The position numbers and the translations under genes are program-made. A stretch of 64,000 bases of DNA from Asparagopsis taxiformis. Its lineage: Eukaryota > Rhodophyta > Florideophyceae > Bonnemaisoniales > Bonnemaisoniaceae. The stretch lies in the NCBI GenBank assembly GCA_030407315.1, contig JALQPE010002554.1, positions 62,001 through 126,000 on the forward strand. Direction: 5' to 3'. Shown here in pieces: positions 1 to 8,825 of the stretch (position 1 is the stretch's first letter; the number at the start of each line of letters is the position of its first letter). The notes under the pieces were generated by a model, which searched no databases, had not been told where the DNA came from, and saw only the letters and a program-made list of their open reading frames with translations.

Positions 1-880
1 GGTTTGTATTGTGTGTAGGATGGATGAGAGGTACATTTGCGAGTTCTCAGGGTATGTAGCGAGGGAAACGTTGGTTTTCAATCTGACTGTTGCGATTGAT
101 TCCGATGTTGCGTAGGTGATGGAGGAATAGTGATGACGGAAGGTAAGTCACATTGGGCGCCCAGACCGGTTGTGCGAAGATGCGGAATGCTGACTACTTT
201 TCTTGGCTACACGATTACGTGATTTATGGTTTTTATTGTGTGCAGGATGGAACAGGTAAGGTAAGTGTGCGAGGTTTGAAAGCACCGAGGGAAGGTTGGT
301 TTTGAGTCTGACTATTTCCGTTGGTGAGATATTTTTCATTGGAAGCCTGTTGACTCATGGTGTGTATTGTGTGGAGCGAAGGTAAGTGTGCGAGTTTTGA
401 AAGTAAGCAGCGAGGGAAGCTTGGTTTTGGGTCTGACTGTTGTGGTTGATTCCGATGTTGTGTAGATGGTGCAGGAATGTTGATAACAGAAGGTAAGTTT
501 CACTGAGCACCAAGACTTGTTTTGCGAAGATATGGACTGCTGACTATGATTATTATTCATTGCAAGGTTTTTGGATCATGGTTTGTATTGTGTGTAGGAT
601 GGATGATTCACTCATCCTCTCGGAGAGGTAAGTAAGGGAGTTTCTACGATATCTGTCGTGGTAAGCGTTGCTTTTGAATCTGACTGTTGGGGTTGATGTT
701 TTGTATGTGATGCAGGAGTGGTGAAGCAGGAACGGCAGGACTGAAGGAGAGTGAAGAAGGGATCTAGGAAGATGGGGAATGAAGCTGTGAGGTGTTTCTG
801 GTATGTGTATATTTTGGGGCATACGATAGAAGTGAGAGTGGGTTTCAAGTGGTGTAAGATTTTGCTGACCATGTTCGTGT
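1..880 (+). repeat. Tandem repeat with phased splice-like signals
   Basis: Degenerate units of roughly 100-240 bp recur with the same order of motifs. These are an acceptor-like TGTGTAG or GTGCAG, a 7-35 nt segment, a donor-like AG/GTAAG, a purine-rich stretch, and CTGAC, which resembles a branch point. Acceptors end near 18, 115, 244, 465 and 598; donors start near 143, 255, 380, 492 and 628. The inverted copy lies at 33.2-34.9 kb. No long protein frame runs through it. It could be a spliced non-coding transcript or simply a satellite. Confidence 0.55.
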
Positions 881-1056
881 TTGATGTCTTGATGATTTAA
901 TGGGCTGGGGTGGTGTCGAGGAAAGCGGGGACGGAAATGGGAAGGAGCGGATTTTTGTAATCTAGGTCGTGAGGGTTCTTGAAGTATGTGCGGATGGTGG
1001 TGCATGGCGTTCGGATGGTATTGAGGGAGATGGGTGATCGACGATATGCTGACAGG

Positions 1057-1200
1057 TATTTCATATTCTGGCTGGATACGTATTTCGTATTCTGGCTGGA
1101 TACATATTCCGTATTCTGGCTGGATACGTATTTCCTATTCTAACCGGTTATTTATTTCCTATTCTGACCAGATATGTATTCCCTATTCTAGAGAGACGTA
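1057..1200 (+). repeat. 24-bp tandem repeat (about 6 units)
   Basis: Units read TATTCTGGCTGGATACGTAT with variants. The first three are nearly identical and the last three diverged. The 62-aa frame across it is only the translation of the repeat. A matching inverted array lies near 33030-33170. Confidence 0.8.
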
Positions 1201-1311
1201 TTGTATACGAGCAGTTTCCTAAATGAGAGAATAAAATACGGTCCGATATGGGCCCTGAATTTACCATCCGCTGTAATGTCTTCCCTCCCGGTTTTCGCTG
1301 ATATATGTATA

Positions 1312-1440
1312 CTGGATGTCGGGTCCTAGTATTCCGCCAAACGTACTAGAGAAAGTGGATGTCGGGTCCTAGTATTCCGCCATATGTACTAGAGAAAGTG
1401 GATGTCGGGCCCTAGTATTCCGCCATATGTACTAGAGAAA
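1312..1440 (+). repeat. 43-bp tandem repeat, 3 units
   Basis: Three units of 43 bp (from 1312, 1355 and 1398) each contain GGATGTCGGG, CCTAGTATTCCGCCA and GTACTAGAGAAA. The inverted arm at 32.7-32.9 kb has five units, so copy number varies between arms. The array lies just inside the element terminus. Confidence 0.9.
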
Positions 1441-2798
1441 GTGGACGTCCGCATCCAAAAAATTTTTATTTTTTTTTGGACGCGGACGTTCATTTGTTCT
1501 AGTAAATCTCGGGGCCGACTAGGACCCGTACTAGAGAGACTGGACGTCCGCGTCCACTTCCGAAAACACAGACGAGTGTCATCAACCGGCTTGGGGACCT
1601 TTTCTGCGTCTGCGGCTTGTAGTGCCGGGCGGAGGACAGCCATAACGTCTTCGTCGAGGGTGTCAAAGTACGCTGGCAGCTTGTCCGGATTTCCGCTTGA
1701 CAAGTACATTTCCAGCGCCCCCCAGCGGTCGGACTCCGGCCAGGTGTACAGGTCCGGGTTGACGACAAGAAACTGCAACCGGTCGAAGAACTTCCTCACA
1801 AGGTCCCTAAATGCACTGTGCTGCGCACTGGTTCTTGTCTCTACTTTTGCACCATATCCATCAGGATGAGATAGGGGAGCTTTGTCGTGGTAGAGATCTT
1901 GCTTCTGCTCCATCGGTGCGAATAGACCTTCATCGAGCACGTCAAACCAATGCTCACTGCTGTCGAAAATGATGTACGGCGCCATCAACTCTTCGAAGCT
2001 GGAAAACTTTGCGGCGAAGGCCACATCGGTCCAAGCATGGTATAAAACTTGAACCACGTAACAAGCTCGATTAGTGCTTTTCCGATGGGCTGGGACGCGT
2101 GCGGCTTCGTTCCCCTCTTCGGCCGCGTCGCCTATTCGGCGACGCGGCAGGTTCTTGTTGTGATTTCGGATGATAGACAACGCTTGGAAATACATCAATA
2201 CCTCGAACGTTTCCGGTGGAGCAAGACCGAAGGCGCTTGGTTCCCCGCGCTGCGGCGCCTGTAGTGGCGAAGGAAGCATGTTACATCCAATAAGGAAGGT
2301 CTGCGGCACGATCCCAGAAAGGATGCAGTGCTCAACCCATTGCCCGATACGCTGATCCTGTCTTGAAAACTCGGCAATCGGTAATGCCAGACGAACAATC
2401 TGCTTGGCTCGCTCAACGTTCATCTCTGCCATGACGATTTCGGCAACATCCGCCTCGACTCCAGCATTCTTCGAACGACCGCTGAAGGCCATGCTGAGTC
2501 GACCTTGCAGCGCCGCAAATTTTTCTTCCGTGCCCTGCGCAACCCAAGCGCCAAGGTCCGCGTATGTGGATCCTCCCGGCTTGTCCGTCACGTCTGCGAA
2601 ACTTGGGTGGGGGAATAAATCCAGCAAGAGGCGGAGGAAGTCTTTGCCAGCGAGAGTAGTTTCGCGGGCGGCGAGACCTACGTTTCGACGTGTACCCATG
2701 TCACTAGAATCCTCCCAAGGGCTAGCGGATTCGCGCAGAATTGGCACGGTTGCGTCGTCAACGATCGGATTGTTGTTGCGCCTGCGCTTATTCGTCAT
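1389..2798 (-). pseudogene. Gene N, copy 1, truncated by an element
   Basis: The frame starts at an ATG at 2798. It is nearly identical to the first ~410 residues of the gene that starts at 25454. After the codons for VDD near 1577 the gene sequence stops and the frame runs into the inserted element. The methyltransferase and SET parts present in the other copy are missing here and may lie left of the window. The N-terminal region is rich in charged residues and I recognise no family in it. A C6 run at 1718-1723 keeps this copy in frame where the other has C5. It is divergent from the dioxygenase gene that starts at 3656, with an R repeat between them. Confidence 0.75.
1441..1574. repeat. Element terminus with subterminal hairpin
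   Basis: GTGGACGTCCGCATCC with a run of A pairs with a run of T followed by GGACGCGGACGTTC, giving a stem of about 19 bp around a T-rich loop. Then come a CTAGTA-type motif, GGACGTCCGCGTCCA and the terminal AACACAGACG. GGACGTCC-type palindromes recur in every terminal arm and in the R repeats, so they may be protein-binding sites of the transposition machinery; that is inference. Confidence 0.6.
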
Positions 2799-3129
2799 AA
2801 TGGAATGAGTGGAAATTCGGTACAGGATGGCGACCGCTCGGCGAGACAGTCAAATTTGACGACTTATCTCGTGACGTTTGCTCTCTTTCGTGAGGAACAC
2901 TGGTTGATATCGAACGGAACAGAGTATACGGGTACACAGCACTGGAAAGGTCTTGAAACCCGTAACCGGTGTAGGTAATAAGTTGTGACGGATACGTGGT
3001 AGAGAAAATTTTTTAAAAAGATTGTGATTCCCTGCCTTTGAGTGTTGTACTGCAAGGCCACCAGTCACATAGGTTGTCACAGGTGCATCACGCTTACCAG
3101 GTGAGCGACATCCGGACGGCCACTGGACG

Positions 3130-3385
3130 TGGGGATGTCCAGCTGAGATGCATTGCTGGCCAGACCAGAAATTCTACAATTTCGGGCACAAAAAATATTG
3201 CAAAAAACATCGATTTGGGCGGTCGATTGTGCCGTACGGCACATCCCCATCTCAAAAACATGTTCACATGTGCATGTTTTTGAGAATAGCCCAAATTTTA
3301 ATTCAAATCAGGGTGTCCCCCGGATAAAGGGGTGCTCGCAGCCGCCCCAAAAGCCGCCTAGCTTAACAGTTGTAATTTTATCACA
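3130..3385 (+). repeat. R repeat between two divergent genes
   Basis: This R copy contains GGACGTGGGGATGTCCAGCT, CATTGCTGGCCAG, a 16-bp perfect palindrome TGTGCCGTACGGCACA (3228-3243) and a stem-loop of CTCAAAAACATG with CATGTTTTTGAG. It then ends in CGGATAAAGGGGTGCTCGCAG. It separates gene N (minus) from the dioxygenase gene (plus), so it probably carries both upstream regions. The same extended form lies in reverse at 21777-22035. Confidence 0.85.
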
Positions 3386-3655
3386 TTACACATCAAGGAC
3401 ACTGCCTGCTTCACGCCACCTCGTCAGGTTTCGAGAGCCCGACTCGGGCCCGTTCCGAACGGACACTCACATCTCGATTGCCTGTCTTGCATTCCAGCGG
3501 TCACGATAGGTGTGTACCTAACAAAATTTCGGTTGTATTGTGTTATTATTTCCAGCGATTGGCGTTCACGACCATTCTTCAACGTGAAACATACCATCCA
3601 CATCACTCGAATACGTCAACGTCAACCATCTCTTTTCCTTTCCAGCTCAACAACC

Positions 3656-6600
3656 ATGGCGGATACGCATTTCAGCAGTTTGTTTTCAACGGTTTGCGGC
3701 GATCAAATGAGCGCGTCAGCGGAGTCGCGCGGACTCAAGCGCTGCGTCGATGTCAACTTGTTTGCGGACGTGGACGGTGCGGCTGTGCATATTGGGACGG
3801 CTTCGGTGAGCACTGCTGGTGGCGATGTTGGCCTTCCGCGCACGCTGCACAACCACAAGCTGCCGGAAACCGACGAGGCGGACTATATCGTCGTGCGCAA
3901 CATTGCGACTATGGACAAGTTCAAGGACCTCCCGTTCCCGTACATGTTTGATGGCGCCGAGGGACCGCCGGAGACGATGGGTGGAGCATACGCCGCGGCG
4001 TTTTACCCTTGGGATACTCGGATGATGCGCCCCGCTGCGGAGGATGGCCCTAGCGACATTCGTACCCCTGCTGCAGCGTCAAACTTCAACGCACCGACGA
4101 ACCAGGCCAGCTCGGGGCGGATGCCCAGTACCGGTCCGGCAGGCGAAATCACTGGTTCGGGGGGTACGAAGCATCCAGCACGCTCCACTCCGGTTTCGGG
4201 AGGCACGAAGCGCCCTGCTCGCTCTGCAAGACCCTCCAGTGGAGGCACGAAGCACCCTGCTCGCTCTGCCAGAGCCTCCAGTGGAGGCACGAAGCACCCT
4301 GCTCGCTCCAACGTCACCGAAGCTACTACGCAGGACGTAACCGAGGTGGACGACGAACCGGAGGTGGCGGAAAGCATTCGTGAGCAGCAGGGGACGCAAA
4401 TTACGGTGCCCAAGTTTGTGACGTCGGATTACGTCGGAGAAGGAGCGACTGTGTTGGTGAGGCAGCTAGTGGAACCGGCCGTGACCCTTCGGGATGTGAA
4501 AGAAGACCACGTGGAGGACCTGCGCAACAATATGTTGGCTGTGGGGTATGTGAGCTCTTCGCGTATCACTGTGACGGTGCTGAGGTCGCAGAACACGCAT
4601 CTGCCCGCCGACACGCGTCTGTTCCAGAATGGCAAATTCCATGCCAATGCGAACGTGACCGTGATCGACGGACTGCATCGTCTCAATGCTATGCATAGCA
4701 TTGCCGATGACTTCACGCGCCTCACCCGTATGCACAGAACCAAGCTGCCACATGACGCAAACCGCTTGCGCTGGGTTACTCAGCCTCTGGATGTGTACTA
4801 CCTTCGCCGCAAGGACGACAGTGATCTTCAGCCTCATGAGATCATCCACAAGAGTGCAGAGTCGAACCATACGACTGGGACGCAACTGACGGAGCCCTCC
4901 CTGGTTCGAATCTTGTCGTCCATCCAGCAGTTCATCCGTACGATTGCTGTTGCAAATAACGTGGAAAACGCTGGCGACTTGCGTGAGTCTGATGTCATCC
5001 GAACATTGTTCGAGGCGCAGTTCATGGGGATGATGAATTCAACGAACACGGCCCGGCGGTGGACGCGTTTGGCTATAGCAACGCTGAAGCATCCTGTTCT
5101 CGACGAAGTGTTGCGTGAGCTGAACAATTCTGAGCGCCGCAACGAGATTGGGATAACGCACCTGGACCACAAGATAGTGCGCGAGTTGCTGGAAGAAAAC
5201 TTTGTCTTCGTCTTGCGTGGTCTTTCGGAGTACTTGAACCCTGCTCATGGTGGACGTCCGGATGGACGCTTTGACGTGAACGACTTCTATACATACGTCC
5301 GTCGCGTGACTGCAATAGCAAATTCTCTGTACGCTGCGTATGGGCGCCCAAAGAGTATTATGCGCAAGTCATTTCTGAGCACAGAGATGGCAATTGGGTC
5401 GGTTAAGCAGCCGAAGGAGTTGCAATGGCATCTCACCAATGCCATTGCAATGTATAGAGGGGACGACCGGAGCAGTGAGGTTCGAATGCGACGGAGAACC
5501 ACGCGTTTACAGGATTTGGAAACGAACTTGAAAGAGTTTTTCAATCCGACATTGAAGAAGAAGACTAAGGCTCGACGCAAACGCCGCCCTTCTGCTGCCA
5601 ATGTGAGACTCACTCACAAGAAGCAGCGGAATGTCGAACATGAGCCTGCTTCGCATGGCATCCGCCGCCGTTCACAGCGACTTCGCTCGACGGGGAGCAC
5701 ACGCCTCGAGGAAGAAGAGCCGGTTGTGGTACAACAATCCGCCGGGGAAGAAGAGCAAGCCGTTGTTGATAAACCCACCGATCAACAACAAGCCACTGCT
5801 TCCGGTGATGAGGTTGACGAAGACTCCGCCCGTTCCCCCGATTCTGCCGTTGAGATTGTCCCCCAAGATAACCAACGTGCTGGTGCGACTCCCTCCAACC
5901 AAGAATCTGTCCATAACGTTTCGGACGAGGAAGAAAACAACAGTGCAGACGAGGGCCAAGTCGAAAGCAAGGGGGTCCGCGAAGTGACAATTACACTCAC
6001 TGTTCCGGAAGGAGTCGAAGTCGATGAAGACGGTTACATCGTTCGTGACTCTCCTTCTGAACACGACCTCCTGTTCGACGACCGGATGCCATCTCTTCCC
6101 GACGATTTCGAAGTCAAAGACCGAGCTGAAGGGCATCATCTGGCGCAGCGTCCCGCGGACGTCATCGCATCGGTGAGGGTTGGCTGTCTGCCCCCGATTG
6201 AGCTCAGGTTGTTATTGGAGAGTGTGGAAATCGATGAGGAGGGCAGAGAGGTGAGGTATTTGAAACAAGTGGCGATGGACCCTGTGTTTGAGGGGCTGCA
6301 TATTCCGGAACAACATCGGGCTCGTCATCTTGTTTTCGAGATCGACACCATCTATCCGATGTTTTTCGCAGCGTGGAAGATGGCTGCCAAGGCGATGTGT
6401 GAGCCTACATCGACGTTTCTACCCTCGAGGCTGGACTTCGCCCAGGTTGCGCGAATGTCTACAAGCTGGAAGGATTCGTATGAGGCCGGCACTGGTATGG
6501 CGTACTTCCACAATTGCCGAACGGAAATCAACGAGCGAGGGTATACGGTGATGCACAATTTCGCGGATGTAAGCTACCTCGATGCGTCGGACAAGTTCCC

Positions 6601-7654
6601 ATTTGACTTGGGTCTCATGGAAGAAATTCCTAACCAGGAATTGTTTCGGTACTTTTTGGGAACGTGGGAGGGGGAGGAGGTGCACAAGGACCCTGGGAAC
6701 CGGCAGCTGTGGAGTCCCATTGTCAATACTGGGGACGATGAAACAGATGAGAAGAACCGGAATGAGGGGAGGGCTCGCTTCACGTCTACGCGCCACTGCC
6801 TGGTTGACTATGCCGAGAACGATGAGACGCATATCGACCGGTTCAAGTTTGTGACGCGGCGAGCCCTGCTGGATGTGTGGTTGGGAATCCTTGTCCGGCT
6901 GATAGGGCTGGAGGAGTGCGGTTTACCGGGAGAAAAACTTGTCATGCCGGCATCTGGGGGACGGTTTTTGATAACGGGAAAGGGGTGTCCTCGGCAGGTC
7001 CCACACAATGATTTCCCTGTTCCTCCTCGCGACCGCAAAGATCAACTTCCGGGTTACTTTGTTATTGCCAACGGAGATGACCCATTCCCCATCTGGGTGT
7101 GTCCAGGGTCCCACAAGTACGTCTTTTCCAAAGCGCTGGAATTAGATATGTACGCCAAGACGATGAAGCTGAAGAAGGTAATCGTTCCGCCACGTTCAGT
7201 CTTCATCGGTCACGGCCATGTACAACATGCCGGGGCAGGGCATGTCGACAGAGTTGTGTCACACACGACAACGAGGTATCACACGTATTTCAGGAATGCG
7301 TCGTATCCGATTCCCGACAATGTTTCGTTTGGTTTCATCAGGCGGTTGGGATTCGAAGAAGAAGTAATCGCCAATGCTCCGCGCCGGTCTGCCAGGCAAA
7401 GTCAACCGGCACCTGTCAATGTTCGCCACAAGACAGTTGTTCCCATCCCGGTCAAGAAAGATCGTAGGCCGAAGACAGGGCAACTCGGAATCATGCGGAT
7501 GAAGACGACAGAAGCTCCCAAGAAGAGAACCCTGACACCGGGTCAAAAATTCATCTTGAGCAGATCAACTCCACAGTTGCCGATAACGCCTATTCTGCCG
7601 GGAGATCCTGAATATAGTGAGGACGAAGACGAAGAAGAATTTTCCGACGGCTAG
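3656..7654 (+). CDS. ParB-like domain / 2-oxoglutarate Fe(II) dioxygenase fusion, copy 1
   Basis: This is an intact 1332-aa frame. I chose the ATG at 3656 because it sits in AACCATGG; the frame is open further upstream but has no earlier ATG. Residues ~165-220 carry four copies of an SGGTKHPARS-like unit. Residues ~235-345 look like a ParB/sulfiredoxin-type fold, with IDGLHRLNAMH near 335. Residues ~640-830 are basic, then acidic and low in complexity. Residues ~1070-1215 resemble phytanoyl-CoA-type dioxygenases: PHNDF near 1115 gives the HxD iron ligands, VQHAGAG near 1192 the second histidine, and RYHTYF an arginine for 2-oxoglutarate. The substrate is unknown; a nucleic-acid base is possible given the ParB-like domain. 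A near-identical copy lies at 42598, and the gene looks like element cargo. Confidence 0.75.
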   Translation: MADTHFSSLFSTVCGDQMSASAESRGLKRCVDVNLFADVDGAAVHIGTASVSTAGGDVGLPRTLHNHKLPETDEADYIVVRNIATMDKFKDLPFPYMFDGAEGPPETMGGAYAAAFYPWDTRMMRPAAEDGPSDIRTPAAASNFNAPTNQASSGRMPSTGPAGEITGSGGTKHPARSTPVSGGTKRPARSARPSSGGTKHPARSARASSGGTKHPARSNVTEATTQDVTEVDDEPEVAESIREQQGTQITVPKFVTSDYVGEGATVLVRQLVEPAVTLRDVKEDHVEDLRNNMLAVGYVSSSRITVTVLRSQNTHLPADTRLFQNGKFHANANVTVIDGLHRLNAMHSIADDFTRLTRMHRTKLPHDANRLRWVTQPLDVYYLRRKDDSDLQPHEIIHKSAESNHTTGTQLTEPSLVRILSSIQQFIRTIAVANNVENAGDLRESDVIRTLFEAQFMGMMNSTNTARRWTRLAIATLKHPVLDEVLRELNNSERRNEIGITHLDHKIVRELLEENFVFVLRGLSEYLNPAHGGRPDGRFDVNDFYTYVRRVTAIANSLYAAYGRPKSIMRKSFLSTEMAIGSVKQPKELQWHLTNAIAMYRGDDRSSEVRMRRRTTRLQDLETNLKEFFNPTLKKKTKARRKRRPSAANVRLTHKKQRNVEHEPASHGIRRRSQRLRSTGSTRLEEEEPVVVQQSAGEEEQAVVDKPTDQQQATASGDEVDEDSARSPDSAVEIVPQDNQRAGATPSNQESVHNVSDEEENNSADEGQVESKGVREVTITLTVPEGVEVDEDGYIVRDSPSEHDLLFDDRMPSLPDDFEVKDRAEGHHLAQRPADVIASVRVGCLPPIELRLLLESVEIDEEGREVRYLKQVAMDPVFEGLHIPEQHRARHLVFEIDTIYPMFFAAWKMAAKAMCEPTSTFLPSRLDFAQVARMSTSWKDSYEAGTGMAYFHNCRTEINERGYTVMHNFADVSYLDASDKFPFDLGLMEEIPNQELFRYFLGTWEGEEVHKDPGNRQLWSPIVNTGDDETDEKNRNEGRARFTSTRHCLVDYAENDETHIDRFKFVTRRALLDVWLGILVRLIGLEECGLPGEKLVMPASGGRFLITGKGCPRQVPHNDFPVPPRDRKDQLPGYFVIANGDDPFPIWVCPGSHKYVFSKALELDMYAKTMKLKKVIVPPRSVFIGHGHVQHAGAGHVDRVVSHTTTRYHTYFRNASYPIPDNVSFGFIRRLGFEEEVIANAPRRSARQSQPAPVNVRHKTVVPIPVKKDRRPKTGQLGIMRMKTTEAPKKRTLTPGQKFILSRSTPQLPITPILPGDPEYSEDEDEEEFSDG

Positions 7655-7929
7655 ATAGCTTAACAACTACTACTTTGGTAAACAATTATCGACAATATAA
7701 TCATCTCCTTTATCACTTTCAATCTATGAACCTAGTATAATGTACTTCCGTTCCATGCTTTCAAACTAGATTGTCCATTCCCTCGTGGGTTGGAGCATGA
7801 TTTCCAGGACGATTCCCTCACATCTCTAGACTCGATGGTCTATGGTACAAATAGCAGAACAATTGGGTTTGTACGTGCTTCATCGCCTACTTGCTTCCGG
7901 TAATGGGTGGACGTGCACGATACACGATC

Positions 7930-8150
7930 AACCTGAAATGGACGTCCGGAGGATGTCCAGCTCAGATGCATTGCTGGCCAGCCCAGAAATTCTACAATTC
8001 AGGGCAGAAAAAAATATTGCAAAAAACATCGATTTGGGCGGTCGATTGTGCCGTACGGCACACCCCCATCTCAAAAACATGTTCACATGTGCATGTTTTT
8101 GAGAATAGCCCAAATTTTAATTCAAATCAGGGTGTCTAATTTGGCCATAA
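7930..8150 (+). repeat. R repeat downstream of the dioxygenase gene
   Basis: This copy has GGACGTCCGGAGGATGTCCA, CATTGCTGGCCAG, the TGTGCCGTACGGCACA palindrome, the CTCAAAAACATG stem-loop and the GGGTGTCTAATTTGGCC tail. A GC-rich segment and a tRNA B-box-like GGTTCGATTCC (8238-8248) follow, and the next unit begins at 8430. The unit length here is about 500 bp. Confidence 0.85.
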
Positions 8151-8237
8151 CGGCCCCAGGAACCGGCCGCCGCCCCGAACGGGGCCATCACTGGCTTCTG
8201 TAAGCACTAGCTGTAAGCCAAAATCGCGTCTTACGAA

Positions 8238-8248
8238 GGTTCGATTCC
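8238..8248 (+). promoter_or_regulatory. B-box-like motif in the R unit
   Basis: GGTTCGATTCC matches the internal RNA polymerase III B-box consensus exactly. Degenerate forms (GGGTCGATTTC, GGATCGATTCC) occur in other units near 8804, 26072, 41367, 41857, 47139 and 47591. A weak A-box-like TGGCTTCTGTAAG lies about 45 bp upstream. A SINE-like origin is possible but not shown. Confidence 0.3.
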
Positions 8249-8429
8249 AGGCTTGAAGCCTAAGTTATGCTTGGGTGACATCTTTTTCCCTGTTTCATCA
8301 TGGTCCCGCCTTGCTCCCTCAACACAAACACTACTCACCCATCACGTTACTCATATTCCGTGCACTTTATATTAGTAGTGAACCCGCCTGTTTAGTTGCT
8401 GCAATGCGTGGATGTAGGCAGCACACGAC

Positions 8430-8650
8430 CAACCTGAAATGGACGTCCGGTGGATGTCCAGCTCAGATGCACTGCTGGCCAGCCCAGAAATTCTAAAATT
8501 TCGGGCACAAAAAATCTTGCAAAAATCAACGATTTGGGCGGGTCGATTGTGCCGTACGGCACACCCCCATCTCAAAAACATGTTCACATGTGCATGTTTT
8601 TGAGAATAGCCCAAATTTTAATTCAAATGAATGTGTCTAATTTGGCCACA
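8430..8650 (+). repeat. R repeat, second tandem unit
   Basis: It has the same core as the unit at 7930, with the 16-bp palindrome and the ACATGTTCACATGTGCATG stem-loop conserved. GC-rich segments with CCCCGATCGGGG follow. Confidence 0.85.
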
Positions 8651-8825
8651 ACGGCCCCAGGAACCGACCGCCGGCCCCGATCGGGGGCTATCACTGGCGT
8701 CTGTAAGCACCAACTGTAAGCCGGAGCCGGCTGCCGCCCCGATCGGGGCTATCACTGGCTTCTATTAGCACCAACTGTAAGCCAAAATCGCGTCTCACGA
8801 AGGGTCGATTTCAGGCTCAACACGT

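Larger units (their letters stand above)
1..1574 (-). mobile_element. Terminal arm of a CGTCTGTG-type element, cut by the window edge
   Basis: This stretch is an inverted copy of the arm that starts at 32555. It ends at 1574 with ...AACACAGACG, the reverse complement of the CGTCTGTGTT terminus at 32555. Gene N sequence resumes immediately after it (AGTGTCATC...), matching the uninterrupted copy near 24235. The element therefore inserted into gene N, and its body lies to the left of the window. The base pair next to the terminus is AG, the expected 2-bp duplication, but the other side is not visible. Confidence 0.7.

Noticed and set aside
2119..2146. GCCGCGTCGCC/GGCGACGCGGC hairpin in gene N
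   Set aside because: Present in both gene copies and coding for an Arg-rich stretch; no empty-site evidence of insertion.
3512..3655. Upstream extension of the dioxygenase frame
   Set aside because: It has no ATG and would start at GTG, which is not expected in a eukaryotic nuclear gene. The ATG at 3656 has good context.
4683..4702. 20-bp palindrome CAATGCTATGCATAGCATTG in the dioxygenase gene
   Set aside because: A single palindrome present in both copies, encoding part of the conserved ParB-like motif, without the two-palindrome and 2-bp-overlap structure of the scars.
5287..6139. Minus-strand frames of 108-155 codons inside the dioxygenase gene
   Set aside because: Antisense shadows of the conserved plus-strand gene; same in copy 2.
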